Below, one piece after another: positions 1 through 5,185 of a stretch of 6,042 nucleotides of DNA (position 1 is the stretch's first letter; the number at the start of each line of letters is the position of its first letter). This stretch comes from JAWLFI01 sp964626595. Its GTDB lineage: Bacteria; Bacteroidota; Bacteroidia; Chitinophagales; Saprospiraceae. The translations under genes were made by a program, and so were the position numbers. The stretch is taken from NCBI GenBank assembly GCA_964626595.1, contig CAZVFU010000116.1, forward strand, positions 1-6,042, written 5' to 3'. The notes beneath the pieces were generated by a model. The model was not told the DNA's origin. It saw only the letters and a program-made list of their open reading frames with translations, and did no database searches.

Positions 1-374
1 GATATGACGCGGAGGCGGTGGCTATTGGTGCGAAATCGGCTGTCGAGGTAATCGGGTACGGTGATGGAGTCGAAGCGATCCGTGAGATACTTAAATCGGG
101 GCGCCATCAGAAACCAACTGATCGCCACACCGAGCACTTCGCCGACCACAATCCAATAGGCGGAAAGGCCGGCCAAAGCGCCCATACCCGTAACTCCGAT
201 GAGCAACCAGCCGGATTCGCCGGTAGCGCGGGCGGAAAAAGCAATGGCCCAGTAGCCGATATTTTTACCGCCTACGTAGAAGTCACTCATGGCTTTGATG
301 CGGCGCGAAGCCACATAACCTATGATAAATAGAATAGATACATAGGCAAAAAGCACAATGAGTTTGGTAACCAT
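1..374 (-). CDS. Sodium/solute symporter, PutP-like SSS family (3' part missing)
   Basis: Inner-membrane sodium-coupled transporter, seen only as its first 124 codons; it runs off the left edge. The ATG at 374-372 starts a protein with a hydrophobic first helix (about residues 4-22), a short basic loop, then DFYVGGKNIGYW (31-42), the counterpart of the GGRSLG loop of E. coli PutP. A second helix contains SARATGESGW (47-56), aligning with SAGASDMSGW of PutP, and a third helix (about 72-91) is followed by the SSS-typical TVPDYLDSRF (105-114). The family couples Na+ entry to uptake of proline, sugars, pantothenate or other solutes; the substrate cannot be told from this part. Two PutP positions differ: Arg40 is Lys37 and Asp55 is Gly52, with Glu at 53. 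No Shine-Dalgarno is visible. It lies 60 bases downstream of the propeller gene on the same strand, so co-transcription is likely. Family assignment is firm, substrate unknown. Confidence 0.9.
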   Translation of the reverse strand, partial: MVTKLIVLFAYVSILFIIGYVASRRIKAMSDFYVGGKNIGYWAIAFSARATGESGWLLIGVTGMGALAGLSAYWIVVGEVLGVAISWFLMAPRFKYLTDRFDSITVPDYLDSRFRTNSHRLRVI

Positions 375-432
375 GGATTTGGCGATTAATTTCTGCGTAT
401 TTACGAGAAAATCAACAGATCGCCAAATATGG
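371..432 (-). repeat. Inverted repeat / mRNA hairpin covering the symporter start codon
   Basis: ATTTGGCGAT at 377-386 and ATCGCCAAAT at 419-428 are perfect 10-base inverted repeats separated by 32 bases. After a two-base bulge (GG at 375-376) the pairing resumes between CCAT (371-374) and ATGG (429-432). In the minus-strand transcript the AUG start codon of the symporter and the following G would be paired in the outer stem. No U-run follows the right arm, so this is not a standard terminator. It fills the junction between the propeller stop codon and the symporter start. A role in translational control or in 3'-end stability of the upstream message is inferred, not shown. Confidence 0.6.
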
Positions 433-434
433 AC

Positions 435-3257
435 TTAGTCATCCATCTCGAGTATTGCCGGTGCTCCGGAATCCTGCACTGCTTTTTTAAGCGATGGAAG
501 CTCAGTTTCAGCTATTTCGGCTATGCGATCGGCAATCGGTTGCAGTTCTGTTTTGCCTGCTTTCAAGGTCGCTCGGTGCAAAGGCGTCGGTCCATAGCTG
601 CCGTTCAGACCCCGATAGGCGGCGTAGAAGCGGTCTCGAGGACGCGGATCCTGACTTTCTCGCAACTCGCCTTTCGCAGGGGTGCCTGACAATTGATATT
701 TCAGCTGTAATACTTCATCACGTAGGCTTGCGAGTTGCGCATCCACTTCCGGGGCAGCTTGTGTGGCCCGTTTTCGGGCAACCATGAGGGTTTTGAGCTC
801 CTTTTCAATAGATGATAGCTGCTGATTGCTCTTTTGCATGGCGTTATCCAAAGCTACGATGTCTTCTCGGAAAGCAGCTTTCGTAGTCTCTTCTTTGCCA
901 GGCAGTGCACCCGGGTGTAAGGACTCTACTTCGAAGCTTACCGGAGCACTTATTGCCGTGTAGTTGCCATCGACAAACTTGACCAATTGTGCCTGGTAAG
1001 TGCCATCAGCGACACGGTAGCTTCGCCGGCGATCGGGATTGTCTTTTCGAATGGCCGTCGGCAAGAGTGCACGGAGATTCCAGCTCGTGCGATGTAAGCC
1101 TTTTTTGCGTTTGGCACCCACCCGGGAAAGCAGCTGTCCGTCTGTATCTCGAATTTCGAATTCGACTCTTGGCTCGAGTTCATCGAGCTCCCGGTCCAGC
1201 TCTTCCCAATCGGGAATGGGATGGTCTTCATCAGCGTCAAGCTCTTTTTCGCGTTCTTTCCGCTGCTCTTTTCGTGTTTTTACAGATTCATTCAGGTAAT
1301 AGGTAAAGGTGGCTCCGTACTCCGGATTGGGAGCCGAAAAAGTGTTGTCACCCTGAGAGTGACTCACGGATCGGGGATCGTAATTCCATGCCTTGCGCGG
1401 CGGAAAGATCACTGATGTGTCCGGTGCCTCGGATATATTTATTTCACGAAGCGGACTATAATCATCTAAAATGTAGATCCCGCGCCCAAAGGTTCCGGCC
1501 ACGAGGTCATTTTCTCGTTTTTGAATGACGAGATCCCGTACGCCAATGCGCGGCATGCCGCCTTTGAGTTTCGTCCAGGTCTCACCGCCGTTTTGGCTGA
1601 CATAAACGCCACCTTCCGTACCGGCAAATAGCAATTCAGGATTGACATGATCCTGTACGATGCGCCAGACCCAATGCCCATGCGGCAGGGTGGTTCCAAT
1701 ATCCGTCCAGCTCTGTCCGCGATCTGTACTTTTAAATAAATAGGGCGCATAATCTCCCTCTTTATGATTATCCAAAGCCACATAGACCGTGTTTACATCG
1801 TGCAGGTCAGCCTCGATATCATTGACGAAGGCTCTTTTGGCCACGCCCGGTAAATCTTTTGCCGGAATTCTCCGCCAATTATCGCCACCATCTTCCGTGA
1901 CATGAAGTAAGCCATCGTCTGATCCGGCATACACCAGATCCTTATCGAGGGGAGAGGGCGCTAATGAGGTTATGGTATTGTATTTTGACATGGCGTAGAT
2001 ATCCCAGGGATTGTCCCAGCTGTGCTGACGACCCATGATAGGCAGTCGAAAGCGCTCTTCATTGCGCGTCAGATCTTCAGAAATGGGCGTCCAACTATCC
2101 CCTCGGTCGTCAGACTTCCACACCCGTTGTGAAGCAAAGTACAGACCTTTGGGGTTGTGAGGATCGATTTCCACCGGCGCATCCCAATTATAGCGTTCGT
2201 GGGGTTCACCGGCCCGAGGTTGCGGCTGAATAAAAGTTTGCTCGCCGGTCGTTCGGTCTACCCGGTGCAGACCGCCTTGTTGTGTTTCGGCATAGATAAT
2301 ATCGGGATTGCCTGGTTCTGTCGCCGAGTCGTGCCCGTCAGCAAAAAGGGTGTGCTCCCAATCTCTGTTGGTAATACCTTGTCGCTTATCGGTTCGCGAG
2401 GGGCCGCCATTTGAGCCGTTGTCTTGTGTGCCGCCGTAGACCTGGTAAAAGGGTTCTGCATCATCCACGGAAATTTTATAGTACTGCATGACGGGCAGGT
2501 TATCCAAAAAGCGCCAGCTTTTCATATGATCGTAGGTCGCATAGAGTCCCCCATCGGAGCCGAACAAAACAAAGTTGGGGTCTCGGGAATCAAAAGCTAT
2601 CGCATGGTCATCACTATGTTTGTTCCGCATATTTATGCGTTCGAAGGTGGCGCCGTGATCTTTTGAAACCAGGGTGTAATTGCTGACTAGAAAGATTTCC
2701 CCTTCGTGGTGCGGCGAGGCGTAGAGTTCCTGGTAGTANNNNNNNNNNNNNNNNNNNNNNNNNNNNNNNNNNNNNNNNNNNNNNNNNNNNNNNNNNNNNN
2801 NNNNNNNNNNNNNNNNNNNNNNNNNNNNNNNNNNNNNNTGCGTCCAGGAAGCTCCATCATCCGTGCTTCTATACACTCCATTCCCGTAAGCCACGTGTCG
2901 CCCGCCTACATCTTCGCCTGTTCCTACCCAAATGATATGGGGTTGACTAGGGTCGATGGCGACTTGTCCGATGGAATACACATCTTGTCCGTCGAAGATG
3001 GGCTTCCAGGTCGTCCCGGCATTGGTTGTTTTCCAAAGGTGGCCTGAGCCCACCGCAACATACCAGACATTCTCATTGTCCGGGTGGAGGGCGATATCCG
3101 CAATCCGTCCACCATTGATGGCCGGTCCGATACCCCGAAAGGAAAGCGCCTTAAGAGAGAGTTTGGAGGAGTCGGCATCACTTTGAGCGGCACTAGGAGA
3201 AATAAGAATGGAGAGAAAAACGAATATAGCAGGCCAACTAGAAAAAAAATGGTTCAT
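435..3257 (-). CDS. Exported BNR/Asp-box beta-propeller protein, sortilin-like 'glycosyl hydrolase' (interrupted by an assembly gap)
   Basis: Large secreted or envelope protein, about 940 residues as assembled. I start it at ATG 3257-3255: this gives a signal peptide with hydrophobic core (residues about 9-22) and a SAA-Q cleavage site near 25. An in-frame ATG at 3350 would add 31 residues that hide the signal. Asp-box motifs (S/T-x-D/N-x-G-x-x-W/F) occur at 77-84, 131-138, 198-205, 382-389, 454-461, 510-517 and 554-561, matching the VPS10/sortilin-like propeller group often annotated as glycosyl hydrolase. Other family hallmarks are YGGTQDNGS (274-282), YNWDAP (356-361) and GTFGRGIYILDDY (588-600). 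A charged segment (about 657-695), a GLHRTSWNLR motif (720-729) and a helical tail (about 787-857) follow. There is no type IX sorting domain. Enzymatic activity has not been assigned with certainty to this family, so treat 'hydrolase' as a label. One hundred N (2739-2838) replace part of the first propeller. It is probably transcribed together with the symporter downstream. Confidence 0.9.
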   Translation of the reverse strand: MNHFFSSWPAIFVFLSILISPSAAQSDADSSKLSLKALSFRGIGPAINGGRIADIALHPDNENVWYVAVGSGHLWKTTNAGTTWKPIFDGQDVYSIGQVAIDPSQPHIIWVGTGEDVGGRHVAYGNGVYRSTDDGASWTXXXXXXXXXXXXXXXXXXXXXXXXXXXXXXXXXXYYQELYASPHHEGEIFLVSNYTLVSKDHGATFERINMRNKHSDDHAIAFDSRDPNFVLFGSDGGLYATYDHMKSWRFLDNLPVMQYYKISVDDAEPFYQVYGGTQDNGSNGGPSRTDKRQGITNRDWEHTLFADGHDSATEPGNPDIIYAETQQGGLHRVDRTTGEQTFIQPQPRAGEPHERYNWDAPVEIDPHNPKGLYFASQRVWKSDDRGDSWTPISEDLTRNEERFRLPIMGRQHSWDNPWDIYAMSKYNTITSLAPSPLDKDLVYAGSDDGLLHVTEDGGDNWRRIPAKDLPGVAKRAFVNDIEADLHDVNTVYVALDNHKEGDYAPYLFKSTDRGQSWTDIGTTLPHGHWVWRIVQDHVNPELLFAGTEGGVYVSQNGGETWTKLKGGMPRIGVRDLVIQKRENDLVAGTFGRGIYILDDYSPLREINISEAPDTSVIFPPRKAWNYDPRSVSHSQGDNTFSAPNPEYGATFTYYLNESVKTRKEQRKEREKELDADEDHPIPDWEELDRELDELEPRVEFEIRDTDGQLLSRVGAKRKKGLHRTSWNLRALLPTAIRKDNPDRRRSYRVADGTYQAQLVKFVDGNYTAISAPVSFEVESLHPGALPGKEETTKAAFREDIVALDNAMQKSNQQLSSIEKELKTLMVARKRATQAAPEVDAQLASLRDEVLQLKYQLSGTPAKGELRESQDPRPRDRFYAAYRGLNGSYGPTPLHRATLKAGKTELQPIADRIAEIAETELPSLKKAVQDSGAPAILEMDD
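2739..2838. other. Assembly gap, 100 N
   Basis: Exactly 100 undetermined bases, the usual placeholder for a scaffold gap of unknown size. It falls inside the propeller gene between the Asp-box ending at residue 138 and a YYQELY segment. Both flanks read in the same frame with the placeholder in place, which has a one-in-three chance of happening without meaning. From family architecture the real missing piece is probably several hundred bases. Confidence 0.97.
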
Positions 3258-3434
3258 GGATCTTGGGTTTGAGTTGATGGTAGAAAATGGAATCCTAAGA
3301 TAGAAAAAATTGATAAAAATACCGGAAAGGTCAATTTTGAGAAACCTCAAAGATCTAAACGCGCGGTTTAGGCCCTTTTTTCTATATTGTAAGAATATAC
3401 TGACATATTTTTACCTGTTGCAAACGATAAACCC
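3258..3434. promoter_or_regulatory. Divergent intergenic region with two tandem hairpins and a weak promoter candidate
   Basis: This AT-rich 177-bp stretch lies between the divergently transcribed propeller and mechanosensitive-channel genes, so it should hold both promoters. Two small perfect inverted repeats stand close together: TTTGAG-aaac-CTCAAA (3336-3351) and CTAAAC-gcgcg-GTTTAG (3355-3371). A T6 run at 3376-3381 lies four bases beyond the second, giving a terminator-like look on the plus strand. For the channel gene, TTG at 3387-3389 and TATTTTTA at 3406-3413 (spacing 16) resemble, imperfectly, the Bacteroidota -33/-7 pair. No convincing promoter was found for the propeller gene. Neither start codon has a Shine-Dalgarno sequence. 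Confidence 0.4.
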
Positions 3435-4274
3435 ATGGATAAAATCAGGCAAAGCTTAGAGGAGTCGCTGTCAAATTTGATGGACTTTCTCCCCGAACTT
3501 ACACTGGCGATCATCATCTTCGTCATTGGCCATTTCGTTATTCGAAAACTTAAAAGCATTATTCGCCATCGCGTAATCCGCCGATCCGGAGAAGCCCTTA
3601 CTGCTCAGTTCACCGGAGATATCATTGGGCTGGTATTTTACCTTCTTCTTCTAACGTTTTGCATAAATATTTTAGGCTTCAGTAGCCTAACCAGTAAACT
3701 TCTCGCTGGTGCCGGCCTCACTGCTTTTATCATTGGTTTCGCCTTGAAGGACATTGGAGAGAACTTCCTTTCCGGCATCATTCTCGTTTTTAACCGACCT
3801 TTCCGAACGAATGATATCATTGAAATTGATGGTATTCAAGGCCGAGTTTTGCATATATCCCTGAGGGAAACCATAGTTAAGACCGCTGATGGGAGAGATG
3901 TTTATATTCCCAATGCGGACATCTTGAAAAAGCCACTGCAAAATTATACCATTGACGATCAGTTACGCGATGTTTTTGTCTTCCCCATTTTTTTCGAAAA
4001 TGATATATCTGCGGTTATTCAGCGCATTCATGAGGTTATAAATCAATTTCCCACTGTCTTATCCGAACCGCGGCCCATCGTCCAGATCCAGGATTTCGAT
4101 GGGGGCACAGTGAATATACGCATTAGCTATTGGTACGATTTGGAGGGCAGTCGAAAGATGAATCGGATCTTGCGATCTGAAATTATGCTTGCCGTTTTTG
4201 AAAATTTGCGAGAGGCAGGGGTAGGCATGCCCAATCATGTTCAGGATATTAGTTTGAGCTCTGCGGCTGAATAG
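3435..4274 (+). CDS. MscS-family small-conductance mechanosensitive channel
   Basis: Inner-membrane channel of 279 residues, close to the 286 of E. coli MscS, that opens under membrane tension to release solutes during osmotic downshock. There are three membrane segments: about 19-38, 62-81 and the pore-lining TM3 at about 87-120 (GAGLTAFIIGFALKDIGENF at 92-111). These are followed by LVFNRPFRTNDIIEIDG (117-133), the family's conserved TM3-to-beta-domain junction. TADGRDVYIPN (150-160) matches TADGKIIVIPN of E. coli MscS, and an alpha/beta C-terminal cytoplasmic domain follows. Aligned to E. coli, the two pore-seal leucines (105 and 109) are Phe98 and Phe102, and Gln112-Gly113 becomes Lys105-Asp106. 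The start at ATG 3435 gives the expected short amphipathic N-terminus. It stands alone on the plus strand, divergent from the propeller gene and convergent with the acetyltransferase. It is an MscS-like paralogue, not provably the main osmotic channel, so no symbol is given. Confidence 0.93.
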   Translation: MDKIRQSLEESLSNLMDFLPELTLAIIIFVIGHFVIRKLKSIIRHRVIRRSGEALTAQFTGDIIGLVFYLLLLTFCINILGFSSLTSKLLAGAGLTAFIIGFALKDIGENFLSGIILVFNRPFRTNDIIEIDGIQGRVLHISLRETIVKTADGRDVYIPNADILKKPLQNYTIDDQLRDVFVFPIFFENDISAVIQRIHEVINQFPTVLSEPRPIVQIQDFDGGTVNIRISYWYDLEGSRKMNRILRSEIMLAVFENLREAGVGMPNHVQDISLSSAAE

Positions 4275-4300
4275 GTGTTTGTTTTTATTTTTTTGCGGTA

Positions 4301-4455
4301 ACCCTCGAGGGGCCGCCAACGGCGGACACCTCGAGGGTCGGGCTATGCAGGGGTTCCGTCCTGCAGATCGCCCCGGGCGATCCTCCGGACCCAGCCACCT
4401 TTCGGCGTCTGGCCCTTACTATCCCTTACCGGGCCTGCGCGCTTCAGCAGGCTAT
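4301..4455. repeat. GC-rich multi-hairpin non-coding element (possible dispersed repeat)
   Basis: This compact GC-rich block sits between convergent genes and folds into consecutive hairpins. First, ACCCTCGAGG (4301-4310) pairs with CCTCGAGGGT (4329-4338), enclosing CCGCC-AAC-GGCGG (4313-4325). Next come TGCAGG (4346-4351)/CCTGCA (4360-4365), the near-palindrome GATCGCCCCGGGCGATC (4366-4382), GGCCC (4411-4415)/GGGCC (4431-4435), and CCTGC (4434-4438)/GCAGG (4447-4451). CCCTTAC occurs twice (4413-4419, 4423-4429), and GGCTAT is repeated near both sides (4341-4346, 4450-4455). The composition differs sharply from the T-rich sequence just before it. The reading frames across it show no family resemblance. 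It resembles a REP- or MITE-type dispersed repeat or a structured RNA; copy number elsewhere is unknown to me. Confidence 0.5.
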
Positions 4456-4985
4456 AGTGTGCGTCCGAGAATGATATCATTTGGAAATTCCGGATGAATG
4501 GGATGAACATGGTCAAAGTCTGCGTTTTTTACAAAACTCAGGCGTTCAAACAATTTGAGTGATGGCTGATTTCGGGGATCAATGGCGACGGTGATGAGCT
4601 TTTTCTTAAAATCACGATCTAAGTGATCCATAACAGCCGTTAGGGCTTCGGTTGCATAGCCTTTTCCACGGAATTCAACAGCTAGGGAAATACCCAATTC
4701 ACAGTGCCCAACTTTATTATTAATAAAATGTATACCCAAATCTCCGATAAGGCCCGCCTGCCCCTTCCGTTCCATTGCCAATTGAAACCAGCTGTCCTCC
4801 TGGTCGAATTGAGAGGGCTTTTTTTGGATATATTGAATGGCTTCCTCCGGGCGCTCAGGAATCCAACCCTGATAGGGGTGATGAGCCCGCTGAGAACGAT
4901 ATTGGAAAAGTTGGTTTGCATCTTCTATCTCAATGGGTCGTAAGTGCAGTCGATCGGTGCAAATACAGGGTAATTTAGCAGTCAT
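4452..4985 (-). CDS. GNAT-family N-acetyltransferase, RimJ/RimL type
   Basis: Cytoplasmic acetyl-CoA-dependent acetyltransferase of 177 residues, a normal length for this group. The opening TDRLHLRPIEIEDANQLF (10-27) is the typical first strand and helix of the Acetyltransf_3 fold. CELGISLAVEFRGKGYATEAL (95-115) carries the pyrophosphate-binding RGKGYA motif (106-111, the R/Q-x-x-G-x-G/A signature). IDPRNQPSLKLFERLSF (135-151) is the usual Asn-x-x-Ser...Phe-E-x-x-G/S-F segment that supports acetyl-CoA binding. The acceptor could be a protein N-terminus, an antibiotic or a small metabolite; sequence alone does not decide. The start ATG at 4985-4983 has no Shine-Dalgarno, and no other in-frame start fits the domain better. 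The gene stands alone, divergent from the protease and convergent with the channel gene, and its TAG stop (4454-4452) lies at the edge of the GC-rich element. Confidence 0.9.
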   Translation of the reverse strand: MTAKLPCICTDRLHLRPIEIEDANQLFQYRSQRAHHPYQGWIPERPEEAIQYIQKKPSQFDQEDSWFQLAMERKGQAGLIGDLGIHFINNKVGHCELGISLAVEFRGKGYATEALTAVMDHLDRDFKKKLITVAIDPRNQPSLKLFERLSFVKNADFDHVHPIHPEFPNDIILGRTL

Positions 4986-5078
4986 AGGTATCGATCTTTA
5001 AATGATGCTAAAGTATGGGTTTTCTAAATACTTGATCTATTTAAGGTATTACACGAGGCCCGGATGCAGCCATTTTTT

Positions 5079-5120
5079 AAAAAAGGTCTGACCCTTATTG
5101 TAATGAATCGGACCCTTTTT
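5079..5120. terminator. Terminator-like hairpin with A6 before and T5 after (bidirectional form)
   Basis: GGTCTGA (5085-5091) pairs with TCGGACC (5108-5114), seven pairs including one G-U, around a 16-base loop. A6 at 5079-5084 precedes it, and C then T5 (5116-5120) follow. Read on either strand it is a stem followed by a U-run, the form of a bidirectional intrinsic terminator, although the loop is large. It lies between divergent genes, where a terminator has no obvious client. The same bases also form a direct repeat (TCTGACCCTT and TCGGACCCTT, 21 bases apart), so paired protein-binding sites are an alternative. Confidence 0.4.
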
Positions 5121-5161
5121 CGTTAGCTTCACTCAAGCCATTACGATTCGTGAATCTTGTT

Positions 5162-5169
5162 TATATTTG
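5162..5169 (+). promoter_or_regulatory. -7 promoter box of the protease gene
   Basis: TATATTTG matches the Bacteroidota sigma-70 -7 consensus TAnnTTTG perfectly and lies 16 bases before the protease ATG, giving a leader of roughly 10-12 bases. No clear TTG/TTTG -33 box is found at the usual distance, which lowers confidence. The short leader is A-rich with no Shine-Dalgarno sequence. Confidence 0.45.
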
Positions 5170-5185
5170 GAAAAAAGTAGTTTAT

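Larger units (their letters stand above)
4986..5185. promoter_or_regulatory. Divergent intergenic region between acetyltransferase and protease
   Basis: Two hundred bases should hold the promoters of two outward-facing genes. Visible elements are an AT-rich dyad TAAATA-cttgatc-TATTTA (5025-5043), a weaker dyad CTTTA/TAAAG (4996-5000, 5009-5013), the A6-hairpin-T5 structure described separately (5079-5120), and the -7 box of the protease (5162-5169). No RNA gene was recognised. A 20-codon frame at 5064-5126 is probably chance. Confidence 0.45.

Noticed and set aside
18..332. A 104-codon plus-strand frame at the left end.
   Set aside because: It is antisense to the symporter, whose minus-strand translation shows clear transporter motifs.
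3258..3345. A -33/-7 promoter for the propeller gene on the minus strand.
   Set aside because: Candidates such as TATCTTAG or TATTTTTA have mismatches and no TTG at an acceptable distance.
3258..3350. In-frame N-terminal extension of the propeller gene starting at 3350.
   Set aside because: The extra 31 residues would bury the signal peptide that begins at 3257, and the stretch is AT-rich intergenic sequence containing part of a hairpin.
4275..4338. Intrinsic terminator for the channel gene formed by the T-rich tract and the first hairpin.
   Set aside because: The T-tract (about 4278-4294) precedes the hairpin on the plus strand, and no U-run follows it on either strand, so the order is wrong for a standard terminator.
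4366..4382. Palindrome GATCGCCCCGGGCGATC as a site-specific recombination or operator site in its own right.
   Set aside because: It is one of several consecutive stems of the same GC-rich island, so it is better described as part of that structure.
4279..4497. A 72-codon plus-strand frame across the GC-rich island.
   Set aside because: Composition follows the GC-rich repeat, the end overlaps the well-supported acetyltransferase on the other strand, and no domain is visible.
4986..5020. TACTTTAG as a -7 box for the acetyltransferase on the minus strand.
   Set aside because: One mismatch to TAnnTTTG and no -33 element at the right spacing; too weak to list as a feature.
5064..5126. A 20-codon reading frame with ATG and stop (begins MQPFFKKG) upstream of the protease.
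   Set aside because: No ribosome-binding signal, no recognisable family, and it runs through the terminator-like hairpin and the direct repeats; length is within chance expectation.
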